Origin: Cephalopachus bancanus
Taxonomy: Eukaryota > Chordata > Mammalia > Primates > Tarsiidae
DNA length: 64,000 nt
Direction of reading: 5' to 3'
NCBI GenBank assembly: GCA_027257055.1
Contig: JAPVLO010000161.1
Location: 1,364,001-1,428,000, forward strand
Shown here: piece by piece, positions 1 to 11,060 of the stretch
Numbering within the stretch: the first letter of the stretch is position 1
Layout: each line of letters starts with the position of its first letter
The notes under the pieces: model-generated
The model's database searches: none
What the model was told of the DNA's origin: nothing
Seen by the model: only the letters and a program-made list of their open reading frames with translations
Made by a program: the position numbers and the translations under genes

Positions 1-84
1 TTGTACCTCTTCATGTATTGCTTTGCTCCACAACTGTCTAGCCCAGGTCTATCTTCTCGACTACAGCACATGCTAGAGTTTGTT

Positions 85-160
85 TGTTTTGGTGTCCTAT
101 TTCCCTGTATGGAGTCTGGCACAAATTAGGTGCTCAGTCAATATTTATTGTCGGCATCAT
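85..160 (+). repeat. L2/MIR-like 3' tail fragment
   Basis: The segment around 'gtctggcacaaattaggtgctcag' followed by 'tcaatatttattg' resembles the shared L2/MIR 3' tail (the 'ggcacatagtaggcgctcaataaat' type). It is short and diverged, so the family is uncertain. Confidence 0.35.
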
Positions 161-374
161 CCCATAATTAGATAATGACAACAGGAAATATTTATCTTCT
201 GGCATCTAGGTAAGACTGAACCTGATTAAGCAAGGCAGATAGGTGTCTGGGAAACTCCTGTGGCATTCCAATGGAGGAAGAATTCATAAGTTATCTCGGC
301 AAACACTTATAACACCAGTGTGGTTTGTTCAGTGATGATAAATTTGTTTGCCTTGTCATTTCATCTTTCATCTG

Positions 375-525
375 CTGTTTGTTCCTCTTTGCTGGATTGC
401 AAAATCCTTGAGCAGAGAGATACTGTTACCTTTCTTTATAACCTTCACCACGTGTAGCATAAGATAATGAACATAGTGGTTGAGTCAGAAATGATTAATT
501 AATTGATTTATTCAGTTAATAAACA
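375..525 (+). repeat. L2 3'-end fragment
   Basis: The order of motifs (a 'gcaaaatccttgagcagagag' block, a 'cttcaccacgtgtagca' block, then 'aatgaacatagtggttgagtcag' and an attaattaattgattta tail) matches a decayed L2 3' end in sense orientation. Recognised by eye only. Confidence 0.4.
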
Positions 526-929
526 TTTTCTCAGCTTTTCATATCTGCACGTCAAAGGTATAAAAGCCATGACCACTTTTTTTAAGGGCTCTCAGTCCCA
601 TTAGAGAGACATTGCATGTTATCCCTTTGTTGTTTATGAATCCAAGTTACAATGGAGACATTTACCAGGCCGATATGAGAACAAAGCAAGGGGTAACAAA
701 TTCTTCCCCAGGAAGTACTTCACAGAGGAGAAGAAATCTGAACTTCATTTTGCAGGTATATAGGCAATCCAGGGAAGAAAAGGCTTTGGGCTGCTGGTCT
801 CCTATGAAGCTGCTATAATTTTATGCCCAAGTATAACATAGTTGTATTTGCCTGGAAAAACCAACCCCTATAACCTCTTATGTGCTATGGAATGGGTGTC
901 ATTGACACTGAACACAGCATGACAGAGTG

Positions 930-1120
930 GAGACAGCCAGCTGCAAAACATCAAAATGCTGGATTCTAGCCCCAGCAGAACAACTGTAAGCAAGTCTCAT
1001 CCCCTTTCTAAGCCTTAGTTTCTTCATCTGTAAAGTAGGTATGATAATCTCATCCAAATAAAAATTCGAGTATGACAGTGTTTGAAAACTCTTCTGTAGT
1101 CCCTGAAAGAGGATGTGTCT
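930..1120 (+). repeat. MIR SINE, sense
   Basis: The block contains 'ctaagccttagtttcttcat' followed by 'ctgtaaagtaggtatgataa', the diagnostic MIR core (consensus 'cctcagtttcctcatctgtaaaatggg'). Divergence is high, as expected for an ancient mammal-wide SINE. Confidence 0.55.
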
Positions 1121-2579
1121 CTCCTTTGCTCTGATGCAAATAGTTAGGATTCATCATGATCTATTGATAATCTATTACTTGAGTGTCTCTTTCCCTCCTT
1201 CAAAGAGATCGTTGCTTCCATGTTGAAAGAAAATCTGCAATCCCCCTGCTAACCCAAGGAGGAGTGGACAGGGCAATGGTATGGGAGAAGCAGTTAAATT
1301 GTAAAATAATAGCAAGGGGCTAAAATTGCCCCTCACTGCCCATTGCTGTTCTCATTTTTATAGTCCATTAAAACCTGCAATCACTGTAATGTTTATGCAT
1401 TATTGGGGAGATAAATTGCATAATTTTCATTTTGCAATTTAAATGTAATTATGATCTTACTAATGACTAAAACCTGAATTTGCTAGACTATCAGTTTTTC
1501 TAACCCTTGCCAAAATTATAGGTAATTACTTAAGGCTTACAATAATTATAAGTCCATCTCTTAAATAATTAATGTGCACTTTCATGGTACAAAATAGCTA
1601 GTAATCAAACGACCTCTGCTTGCACTGCAAACCCATGCAATTAGGCCTATTGTGTAGAACTATGGAAATATACCCATTTGCAAGAGTTCCTTCCATTGGC
1701 AAGCTGAAACAGAGGATTGCTGTGTTTTATAGCATCAAACAAGGAAGAATTCCCCTGCTACCAAAAGGCCAGGAAAAGAAAGTGATCTAAAAAATAGTAG
1801 GAAATTCAGTCTTAATCTACAAAACACTATTGTAGCTGGTGGGGAGAGGGGGAAAGTGGTGAATGAGTCTAGCTTTGGACTTGTGAGGAATGTGAAATCT
1901 AGTTTTCACAAAGGAATTAAGTGTAGGGTGTAAGCAGAAATTATCATCTGCCTTTTGGTCATTCTTTTCTGCTGGAGGGGACATGCAATTTCATCCCATA
2001 ACATGTATAGCACACTGAGCTGAGCTGTAAGACACAGGGATCAATAAGGAAGGGATTTTGCCCTTGAAGAATGAACCCACCAGTGTGTGACATGAAATTT
2101 AGAAAATTAGAATACACTCTGTTAAGTGCTGCAATTTCCCACAAAGGAGAGGCGGCAGATATGCAAGTGCTTAACCACTAATAGCATTTCTCACTATTTA
2201 TTATTCTATTTACAAGAACTTCTAAAGCTTCCTGAGACTGGAGTGGCCAGGAAGGAACATTCCAGAAACTTGCCCATGCTCATGCATACTGCATCTGCCC
2301 TGGGTTTATAGTTCAGGGTGAGTCAGCGTGATGATGACCTCTGAGTGACAACGTCAAACATTCCAGATGCAGGAAACATTGGAACATGAGTTCTTGTCGT
2401 CATCTCCTTTTCGCCACCCGGTATTCACTATTTGCCTCCTGAACTCTTTCTATCCTAATCACACCTGTTATCCAAGCCTCAGCTCCACTCCTATATCCTC
2501 CAAAAAGTCTTCTTCAAAGACTATACAGTCCTTCAACTTTTCCCTCGGCACGCATAGTTTAAGATTATTTGAGAAGTTT
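1121..2579. other. Unassigned unique DNA with an AT-rich homeobox-like patch
   Basis: No gene or repeat is recognised here. About 1380-1620 is AT-rich and dense in TAATTA-like cores, for example 'ggtaattacttaagg' and 'taaataattaatgtg'. This composition is common in conserved developmental enhancers but is not proof of one. The open frames here are about 60 codons and have no recognisable domain. Confidence 0.3.
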
Positions 2580-3030
2580 CATGATGGCTCATTGTATGTG
2601 TCAACTTGTTCAGACCATAGTGCTTAGATGGGTGGTCAGACGTTATTCTGAATGTTTCTATGAGGCTGTTTTTGGATGAGATTAACATTTAAATCAGTGG
2701 ACTTTGAGTAAAGCAGATTACGCTCCATAATGTGGGTGGGCCTCACTCAATCAGTTGAAGACTTGAATAGAGCAAAAACTGATATTCACCAAGCAAGGAG
2801 AAATTCTGCCAGCAGACAGCTTTGGACTTTAAATGCTCTTCTCTAGGTCTCTAGCCTGCCAGGCCACCCTGCAAATTTTGGATTTTCCAGCCTTCGTAAT
2901 CACGTGAGCCAGTTCCTTAAAATCTCTCAGATAGATAGGTGATAGATAGATAGATAATAGATAGATATAGATAGATGATAGATAAGAAAGAGAAAGAAAG
3001 AAGGAAAGGAAAAAAATAGTTGACAGATAT

Positions 3031-3081
<51 letters not shown>

Positions 3082-3125
3082 CATATCCTATTGGTTCTGC
3101 TTTTTTGGAGCACGCTGACTAAACA
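2580..3125 (+). mobile_element. MLT2-type solo LTR (HERV-L class III), sense
   Basis: Successive landmarks match MLT2 LTRs: 'atgtgtcaacttg' near the start, 'gatgagattaacatttaaat', 'gtgggtgggcctcactcaat', 'cagccttcgtaatcacgtga' and the end 'tatcctattggttctg' plus 'gctgactaa'. The flanks AGTTT (2575-2579) and AGTGT (3126-3130) fit a 5-bp ERVL target-site duplication with one change. No internal retroviral sequence adjoins it, so it is a solo LTR. The usual A-rich stretch near the 3' end has expanded into a compound microsatellite. Confidence 0.8.
2929..3083. repeat. Compound microsatellite (GATA)n-(GAAA)n-(CA)n
   Basis: GATA units run from about 2929 to 2984, purine GAAA/GGAA units follow to about 3015, and an almost pure CA run spans about 3032-3083. 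It lies inside the MLT2 LTR. The CA run is the source of a minus-strand open frame rich in alternating Cys-Val, which is therefore not a gene. Likely length-polymorphic. Confidence 0.95.
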
Positions 3126-3429
3126 AGTGTCCTGGTTTGTTGTTATTTGACTTAACTGTAGACTTCTATGCTCAAGGAAGAATGTGGACCCTGTATCTCT
3201 AAGGCCTTACCCAGCTGAATCATTGTCCCTTCAGTAATAGCTCTAGTATGAACTTAAAATAATCCCATCCCATGGGTGCACACTCTGGAAAACCAAAATA
3301 CCTTTAGGTCTCAAAGCTTAGGTTGAAGTTATTTGGGAAAACAATGAAATAACACTGAGGCATAAACCCCTGCCCAGCTCCCTGCCTAGATGGGGTTTGG
3401 CTTCATGGATATGGGTTCTTGTAGAAATA

Positions 3430-3605
3430 CGGTATTTTTCTATTATAGCACTTATCCCAATAAATTGATTTTCAAATGTAACATTTATCTCTTGTCGGTG
3501 GCCCCATGAGACTGTAAAGCTTCAGGTGTGTGTGGACCTACCACATGTGCAGTAAGCTCAATATTTCAATAAATATATGCTGTCTAAATGATTAATCAAT
3601 TTGAT
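3430..3605 (+). repeat. L2 3'-end fragment
   Basis: 'tatagcacttatcccaataa', 'ccatgagactgtaaagcttc' and 'aatatttcaataaatatatg' occur in the order expected of an L2 3' end. Confidence 0.45.
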
Positions 3606-4714
3606 CAAAATGGTGAGGAGGCATGCTTGTGACAATAATGATTCATTTTAATGACCTAATTCAAGCCATCAGTTTCTCCACCATCACAACTTCCTTCCAC
3701 CCAAACCATTAAAATTCCAGCCAGTCTGGAATTGTCAAGGAAAAACCCACCTTCTCTGCCTTATCGCCTGCTCACCCACATTCCGATCTCTCACCAAGGG
3801 GCTGGGTGGACTCCACTCCATGGAAGACCCACTCTGTCAGAGTAGAAGCAATCTGGGTCACTGTCAATATGCGTGGAGGACAACTCTTCCTGAATCGTCA
3901 CTGCTCAAATCCTCCCCATGGAATGAAGACATCCTTACAATGAAGCAGTAGGAATAACTGCTCAGTGAGTTGAAATTTGAGGATCCTGGAAGCAGTCTTT
4001 TCTTCTTTATCTCCTTGACAAAAAAAGTTTTCGAATTTGTTCTTAAGGAGCCCCTCTTTTACCTCCAGAGTAGGGAAGAAGACTTTCTGCTCATTTCCTA
4101 GTTTTAGAAGTTTCTATCTTTCAATCTGTGCTTCAAATTGTGTCATGTGTACCGAGGAGGGGGGGGGTTGTGGTATATTGTTAGCCCTCGCTTCCTTTGG
4201 ATTTCTGCTAGAATTTGTACTTTGAAGTCCTGTACTTATCTGATTCCAGAACAGAGTTTGGTCAACAAAGGAAGGCTGTAAAAGGAGTGTTATTCCCCGA
4301 CTGCTTCTTGTTATCCCAGTAGTGCTTTCTCCTGACAAGAAAGCCATCTATCTGTTCAGAAAGTGAACAGGGCCAATCCGTAGGAGTCTTCTCTTTAGGA
4401 ACTTGGACCTTGACTTTGGCCTGGCATTTAAGAGGAGTCTGTGCTTAGCAGACTCTGGGAGGAAGATTCATAAGATAAGGCCAAGAAGCTTCCCTCCTGA
4501 GGTGCTTAAGCTAAGAGGCAATGGTTTTTTGTTGAAGCAAAGACAGTTAAAATCTAGGACCCTGGATAGAAGAGACAGATTGTAAGACACCCCAAAAAAG
4601 GATCTTGTGCCCACACTTCACTTTCCTCACTTGGTAAGCTTATAGAGTTCCTAATGGGGTGTGGTGTTTGGAAGATCCCATCTTTTCTGCAGAGAAAAAC
4701 ATTTACTGATATTC
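3606..4714. other. Unassigned unique DNA
   Basis: No repeat or gene family recognised. A run of nine G occurs near 4160. Open frames of 60-77 codons overlap on opposite strands and show no domain, so none is called. Confidence 0.3.
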
Positions 4715-4860
4715 AGGGAGTTTAGGGATTGGATTCCAACTCCAACTCCTCCATCCATCGCTGTGTCCTTTTAAGGTAAGTCACTTTCCCTCTCTGAGCC
4801 TCACTTTTGCAAAAGTAGGAATTAAAATGCTCTGTTCCTAGCTTACATTGATTCTAGGAT
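4715..4860 (+). repeat. MIR SINE, sense
   Basis: 'gtaagtcactttccctctct' followed by 'gagcctcacttttgc' is the MIR core, preceded by a 'ggattccaactccaactcct' block matching the MIR 5' half. Confidence 0.55.
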
Positions 4861-5714
4861 CTGAGTCTTCCAACCAGACCTCCAGTATATGGTGAGAGAT
4901 TTAGATTTCTTTAATATTATCAGCAGGTTAGTGAAAATACCGTGTTTTTACAGCCAAGAGATGTTCTATGTCTCCACTCTGCTATGTGAAGGATATGTTG
5001 CAAGTCCGCATGTAGCACTGCCTAAAATCTGCAGTTTCTGGAGAAACTATCCAATACCTTCTCAAAATCCCCTGAAGCACCGTTGATTGTGTCTTTGGCA
5101 TGAATAGGAGCTCCAAAGTTTTCAAAGGAATGCTTGATAGACTCCCTCCCTTCCAACAATAGGACTGTGCACTGACCTCAGGGAAGCTTAGGAGTCTGTG
5201 GGTAGAAACCTTAACCAAGTTGTCACCTTCACACCTCATCACCCTCGAGCAGAGAATCTGACTCATAGAACAGTGTAGCCTCTGTCGCTGACTGGCAGGA
5301 TATTGTCCTCTGAGGCAAGCTGACATTCTCATTACCTAGCATCGGGAATGGGAATCAATCCTCTTGAATCCACAATATGGTAACTGATCACGACACATGA
5401 AATACCTCTTTCCCCAGTGAGGGGAGTGAAAGCCATCAGTCCCTGGTTGCTCCAGTGCCACTCAAACTCACACCAAAGACTTGAAAACCATCACTGTGTC
5501 CCACGCAGTCTTGGAGTCAATGGCAGTCTGGTTTGAGATTAAGCAGGAGGGGTCAGGGAGCAGACAGTCGACCCTAAACTGACTATGCTAGCTGCATTCT
5601 TATACCCTAATCTCCTAAGAGGATGATTACTCTACATTGTCAAAACTGGAGTGTCACTCTTAACTGTGGGCAAGGACATTAATTTCTATAGGAAGGAGAT
5701 AAAGTATGACCAAG

Positions 5715-5955
5715 AGCAATGAGTTTGAGAATCAAATTGATTTGGTTCAAATTCCAGCCATAATCATCTTAGCTCTAAGGTCTTGGAAAATTCACCTATT
5801 TCTTGATCTCAGTTTCTCAGTGTGAGAGATTGGGATGGTAACTTTCTGACACAGTTGTTGGAAGGATCAGAAACAGTTCTTAAAAGGGGCAATGTCATGC
5901 CTGTGGTAGGCACTTAATACAGGAGAGGTACAATAACAATTACTATTATGTGCTG
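5715..5955 (+). repeat. Near full-length MIR SINE, sense
   Basis: The MIR order is preserved from 'gagtttgagaatcaaattga' through 'ggttcaaattccagcc', 'tgatctcagtttctcagtgt' and 'acagttgttggaaggatcag' to 'ggtaggcacttaatacagga'. This is one of the most complete MIR copies in the window. Confidence 0.65.
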
Positions 5956-7211
5956 GCACTTCAGGGATTGTTTTTAAGTTCTACTTCCTATCCACCAAAC
6001 AGAAATTCCATACTCCATCTTGACGTCTTCATTTTCTTCTACATAATGTTTCTCCTTTCTAACCAATAATGTGCTTGATTTAGTCTGGTTGCACCTCAAC
6101 TCATTGTTCACCTTGTAATTCTCCCTTGACTCTCAACTCTGGAATGTGAAGGCCAAGTTCTCTCATCTACCCAGACTTGGCTTCCAGAATCCCAGTTCAT
6201 CAAATAGTTGGCCCCTTGTCTGGCTCTCTCTTTCCAGTTGAATTTTCTAGTATTTCCCCACTGAGCTGAGCCCAAACTGGAGACTCAGTCCTCTGAGTGG
6301 ACTTAGTCATGACCCCTCTTACCAGGTTTTTCCCCCCAGGAGGCATAAGCCTATTGTCTCTACCTCTAGCCATGTCTCTTGGTCCAAACTAGACCCAGCC
6401 TCTTTCCTGCTACCACCAAGTATCTACAAGGCCAGGGAGACTCTATCTCAATGGCCTATCAATTACAGCAGAATTGGTCAATAGGGGCCCTGTTTTGCAC
6501 CAAAGCCTGAACTGATCTCATTCACATGTCTTCAAACACAGATGTGAACTGTTGGCTTCTCTCCCTCTCTTTCTCAAAAACCCTCTGATCAGATTAGGCT
6601 CTGTCTTTCTTACCCCTCCTCCAACCCAGAGATCAGTGTTTGCTATTTACTAGCACAGCAGAAATAGGGCATCTCTAGGCTGTACAACTTCCCTAGTGTA
6701 GTAGCACAAGAAGGCAACCATGATTTCTTACCTAGGGGAGACCAACATTAAACCTCCACTGGGTTCTGCATGAAAGAGCTGATGATTTCACCGTGGACCT
6801 CTATTTATTTTATAAAAGAAGACAGAGTACACCGACTGGGGAAATCTCATGGAATAGAATACTATTCATTATATCAATGGATCAGATTATTCTCATGCAT
6901 AGGCTGGAAAACACGTCTCTTCTGTTCTCTGGGTCTGTTACAAAAATTGTAATCCAAATCACTACATTCTCTGATAAATCGTGGAATGAGTGTTCATAGA
7001 GTAAGGAAGTTTCCAGGGACATTTAACTCCAGAAGCTCTGCAAGTGAACCAATCATTTTAAAGAGTATTTTTGGTTAGCCAGAAACAAAAAAACAAAAGC
7101 TGTTTCTCTTGCCCAACCTCCTCATTCTTTACAAGAGGCACCAAGAGAATGCAAAACTCTTTTACTGTCCATGAAGGTAACTGGGATACTGAGGATAATT
7201 TGGATAATATC
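5956..7211. other. Unassigned unique DNA
   Basis: No gene, RNA or repeat recognised. Short overlapping frames of 60-68 codons near 6770-6999 have no recognisable features and are not called. Confidence 0.3.
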
Positions 7212-7502
7212 TTTTTTTTTTTTTTTTGAGTTGGAGTCTCACTCTGTCGTCCAGACTGGAGTGCAGAGGCCACTCCCGGCCACCGCAGCCTCAACCTGCT
7301 GGGCTCCGGCGATCCTTCCACCTCAGCCTTCCATGTAGCTGGAACTACAGGTGCGCGCTACCACGCCCGGCTGATTTTTTGATTTATTGTAGAGATAAGG
7401 TCTCTCCTGCCCAGGCGGGTCTCGAACCCATGGGCTCAGGCAATCCACTCACCCCAGCCTCCCAAAGGTGCGGGATTACAGGCTGAGCCACCGAGCCCGG
7501 CT
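7212..7502 (-). mobile_element. Alu SINE, full length, antisense
   Basis: The poly-T run at 7212 is followed by 'gagttggagtctcactctg', the left and right Alu arms in reverse and the head end 'gagccaccgagcccggct'. It belongs to the dominant Alu type of this window. It lies at the 3' edge of the L1 that begins at 7503. The ORFs crossing it on both strands are Alu-derived. Confidence 0.93.
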
Positions 7503-7850
7503 CTATCTTTATTTTAAAGATGTGGGGTACAATTCAGGGTTAGGTATAAACATATTCATTAAGCAGTCACCCTTGTTGATGAGGAGCTCTCCTCCCCCCA
7601 CTGGCAGTTTCCCTCAACTGCCAACCCCACCCTCCCCCCGGCAGTTTCCCACTACTGCCAATCCCTTTCTTATAGTATTATAATAATTGTTCAAGGTCCG
7701 CTTATGAGTAAGAACACATGGTACTGAGTTCTTTGTCTCTGTAATAGGTCACGGAGTATGATCGACTAAATCCATCCAAGTTGCTGCAAAGTCCATATGT
7801 TTGCACCTCTTTATGGTTGCATAATATTCCATAGTGTATATGTACCACAT
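7503..7850 (-). mobile_element. Outer L1, 3' UTR and ORF2 end, antisense (left part)
   Basis: 'ttaaagatgtggggtacaat' followed by 'tcagggttagg' is the reverse complement of the L1 3' tail seen in sense at 22085-22130. The sequence then runs through the 3' UTR and the end of ORF2 to 'gtatatgtaccacat'. The same terminal 105 or so bases reappear at 10134-10245, beyond a second L1. This supports one outer, 5'-truncated L1 split by a later insertion. Confidence 0.85.
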
Positions 7851-8145
7851 TTTTTTTTTTTTTTTTTTGAGTTGGAGTCTCACTCTGTCGCCCAGACTGG
7901 AGTGCAGTGGCCGCTTCCGGCCACCGCAGCCTCGACCTGCTGGGCTCTGGCGATCCTTCCGCCTCAGTCTTCCAAGTAGCTGGAATTACAGGCGTGCGCT
8001 ACCACGCCGGCTGGTTTTTTTTTTTATTTATTGTAGAGATGAGGTCTCGCTGCCCAGGCGGGTCTCGAACCTGCGGGCTCAGGCAATCCACTCACCTCAG
8101 CCTCCCAAAGGCGCGGGATTACAGGCTGAGCCACTGAGCCCGGCT
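7851..8145 (-). mobile_element. Alu SINE inside L1, antisense
   Basis: Full-length Alu with a poly-T start and 'gagcccggct' head. It is flanked by TGTACCACAT at 7841-7850 and again at 8146-8155, a clear target-site duplication. The insertion point is the same L1 motif used by the Alu at 8566-8870. Confidence 0.93.
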
Positions 8146-8154
8146 TGTACCACA

Positions 8155-8196
8155 TTTATATATATATATATATAATGTATATATATATATATATAT
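8155..8196. repeat. (TA)n microsatellite
   Basis: Alternating TA dinucleotides with one interruption lie between the Alu target-site copy and the poly-T end of the inner L1. Confidence 0.9.
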
Positions 8197-10130
8197 TTTT
8201 TTTAATTTTAAAATTGTGGGGTACAGTTAAGGGTTAGGTGTACAAATATTCATTACACAGTTACCCTTGTTGATGAGGTGTGCCCCCCTTTCCCCAGAAA
8301 GATATTGACTACTGTTAATTCCACCTCCCTTCCCCTCCCTCTTCCCGCCCCCATAGTTTCCCGCCACTGTCAATCCTTTTCTTATAGTATTATGGTAGTT
8401 GTTCAAGGTCCACTTATGAGTGAGAATATGTGATGCTCAGATCTTTGTTTCTGTGAGAGATTACTCAGTTTTATAAACTCTAATTACATCCAGGTTGTTG
8501 CAAAATTCATGATTTTGTTCTTTTTTTATGGCTGTGTAATATTCCATTGTGTATATGTACCACATTTTTTTTTTTTTGAGTTGGAGTCTCACTCTGTCAC
8601 TCAGACTGGAGTGCAGTGGCCACTCTGCTCCCAGTCACCACAGCCTCAACCTGCTGGGCTCTGGCGATCCTTCTATCCTTCCACCTCAGGCTTCCAAGTA
8701 GCTGGAACTACAGGCGCGCGCTACCATGCCCGGCTAATTTTTTTTGATTTATTGTAGAGATGAGGTCTCACCAAGTTGCCCAGGTGGGTCTCAAACCCGT
8801 GGGCTCAGGCAATCCACTCACTTCAGCCTCCCAAAGAGCGGGATTACAGGCTGAGCCACCGAGCCCAGCTGTACCACATTTTTAAAATCCAGTCCTCTTT
8901 TGATGGACAGCGTGGTTGGTTCCATGATCTTGCTATTGTGAACAATGTTGAGATGAACATACGTGTGCAAGTATCTTTTTTATAGAGTGATCTGAGTTCT
9001 TCAGGGTATATTCCCAGTAGGGGGATTGCGGGGTCATATGGAAGGTCGATTTTTAGAGCTTTTGGGAATCGCCACACTGATTTCCACGGAGGTTGTACTA
9101 GTTTACACTCCCATCAACAGTGTAGAAGTGTTCCCTTTTTGTCACATCCTCTCTAGCATCTGTTATTTTTTGAGTTATTGATAATGGTCATTCTGACTGG
9201 AGTTAGGTGGTATCTCAGTGTAGTTTTAATTTGCATCTCCTTGATGACTAGTGAGGCTGAACATTTCTTCATGTATCTGTTGGCCACTCGTATGTCTTCT
9301 TTTGAGAAGTGTCTGTTCATATCTTTTGCCCACTTTGTAATGGGGTTGTCTGGCTTTTTTCTTTTCAGCATGTTTGAGTTCCTTGTAGATCCTTGATGTT
9401 AGGCCTTTGTCATACATGGAGTTGGCAAATACTTTTTCCCAGTCTGTGGGCTGTCTCCCTGCTCTCTTGATGGTTTCTTTGGCTTGCAGAAGCTTGTCAG
9501 TTAAATGAGGTCCCACTTTCTATCTTATCTCTTATGGTCTGTGGATTTCGGTTTTGCTCAGGAATTAGGTGCCAGTTCCAACTTCCATAAGGGTGTGTCC
9601 TGCATTTTCTAAAGTTCTTTTGGTTTGAGGTTTTACATTTAGGTCTCTGATCCATTTAGAGTTAATTTTTGTGTATGGGGATAGATAGGGGTCCTGTTTG
9701 AATCTTCTGCATGTGGTCAGCCAGTTTTTCCAGTACCATTTACTGAATAGGTTCTCCTCTCCCCAGTGGTGGGTGGTGGAGGCTTTGTTGAAGAAGAGTT
9801 GGTTGAGAAATTGAGGTTTTGCTTCTGGAATCTCAATTCTATTCCATTGGTCTATGTGCCTGTTCTTGTACCAATACCAGGCTGTTTTGATTATTGTAGC
9901 TTTATAGTAAAGTTTAAAGTCTGGTAGTGTGATACCTCCTGCTTTGTTTTTTTGCTGAGGCTTGTTCTGGCTATTCTTGGTCATTTGTGTTCCCATATGA
10001 ATTCCGGTATTGTTTTTTCTAGATCTGAGAAGAATGTTGCTGGTAATTTGATGAGTATTGCATGAAATCTCTAGATTGCCTTAGGTAAGATGGACTTCTT
10101 CACCATGTTGATTCTTCCAATCCATGAGCA
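8187..10130 (-). mobile_element. Inner 5'-truncated L1 (3' UTR plus ORF2 C-terminal half), antisense
   Basis: It begins with the T-rich L1 tail and 'aaaattgtggggtacagtta', then continues through the 3' UTR into ORF2. Minus-strand frames at 8844-9077, 9153-9371, 9226-9516 and 9565-9996 translate to ORF2 C-terminal sequence, for example '[18 protein letters not shown]' and '[19 protein letters not shown]'. These frames are mutually frameshifted, so the element is dead. It is cut at about 10130 without a 5' end, as is usual for L1. An Alu interrupts it at 8566-8870. Confidence 0.9.
8566..8870 (-). mobile_element. Alu SINE inside inner L1, antisense
   Basis: Poly-T and 'gagttggagtctcactctg' start it, and 'gagccaccgagcccagct' ends it. 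It carries two small insertions in the left arm relative to its neighbours. TGTACCACATTTT flanks it at 8556 onward and 8870 onward. It differs from the Alu at 7851-8145 at many positions, so it is an independent insertion. Confidence 0.93.
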
Positions 10131-10345
10131 TAGGATAGATCACTGAGTATGATCTACTCTAAATTCATCCAAGTTGTTGCGAAGTCCATATGGTTGTACC
10201 TCTTTATGGTTGCATAATATTCCATGGTGTATATGTACCACGTTTTTTTAAAATCCAGTCCGGCTCCAATGGGCAGTATGGTTGGTTCCATGTTTTTGGT
10301 ATTGTGAATAGAGCTGCAACAGATATGTGTGTGCAGGTATCTTTT
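10131..10345 (-). mobile_element. Outer L1, right part, antisense
   Basis: Starting with 'agatcactgagtatgatcta', this repeats about 105 bases of 7744-7850, then continues upstream in the L1 ('ggttggttccatgtttttgg') to a truncation near 10345. Either it is the remainder of the outer L1 and the repeated part is an unusually long target-site duplication, or it is a separate L1 fragment. Confidence 0.75.
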
Positions 10346-10394
10346 TTGTAGAAGAAATATGTTTTAAAGAGATCTGGCACTAGTAAATCCTACA

Positions 10395-11060
10395 CAGTAA
10401 TTTTCTCTTATATATGAGGAATATGTTTCAAGACCCTTAGGGGATGCTTAGAACCACAGATAGTACTGAACCTACTGAACCTTATCTACACAGTCATGCA
10501 TCACTTAATGACAGGGATATATTATGAGAAATGTGTCATTAGGTGATTTTTGTCATTGTGTACACTTGCACAAACCTAGGCGGTATAACCTACTATACAC
10601 ACAAGCAAGCTGTATAATATAGCTTATTGCTCTTAGGCTATAAACCACTATAGTTTGTTACTGTCCTGAATACTGTAGGCAATTATAACACAGTGACATT
10701 TGTGTATCAAAACATATCTAAACATAAAAGGTACAATAAAAATATGGTATTACAATTGTATGGAACTGCCAGTGTATATGTGGTCTATATCGATCAGAAT
10801 TTTATGTGGTACATGACTGTACTATGGTTTTTCTTCTGTATACAAACCTATGTTAAAGCTTAATTATAAGTTAGGCACAGTAAAAGATGAACAACAATAA
10901 CTAATAATAAAATAGAACAATTATAACTGCATACTGTAATAAAAGTTATGTGACTGTGGTCTTTCTTTCTCTAAATGCTATAATAGTCTCAGACCACAGT
11001 TAACTGCCGGTAACTGACACTGGAAAGGGTGAAAACACGTGGATAAGGGAGGATTACTGT
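10395..11060. mobile_element. Tigger-like (Tc1/mariner) DNA transposon remnant, outer element
   Basis: The ends 'cagtaatttt' and 'ggattactg' are inverted. The 3' half ('aagttaggcacagtaaaaga', 'acaacaataactaataataa', 'aactgccggtaactgacact') matches a common Tigger-derived non-autonomous element. TA lies just outside the right end (11060-11061). The element is split at 10491-10819 by another transposon. No transposase frame survives. Confidence 0.65.
10491..10819. mobile_element. Tigger-like MITE nested in the outer transposon
   Basis: Termini 'cagtcatgcatcac' and 'gtggtacatgactg' form inverted repeats with a few mismatches. The interior ('gtgtcattaggtgatttttg', 'gctataaaccactatagttt') fits a well-known primate Tigger-family MITE. 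The right flank begins with TA and the outer element resumes directly after it, so this insertion is the younger of the two. Confidence 0.7.

Noticed and set aside
2929..3083. CRISPR-like array
   Set aside because: Simple tandem microsatellites without spacers, in a mammalian genome.
2829..3113. Minus frame with alternating Cys-Val
   Set aside because: It is the translation of a CA microsatellite inside an MLT2 LTR.
9565..9996. 143-codon minus frame as a possible gene
   Set aside because: The translation is L1 ORF2 C-terminal sequence in a 5'-truncated, frameshifted element.
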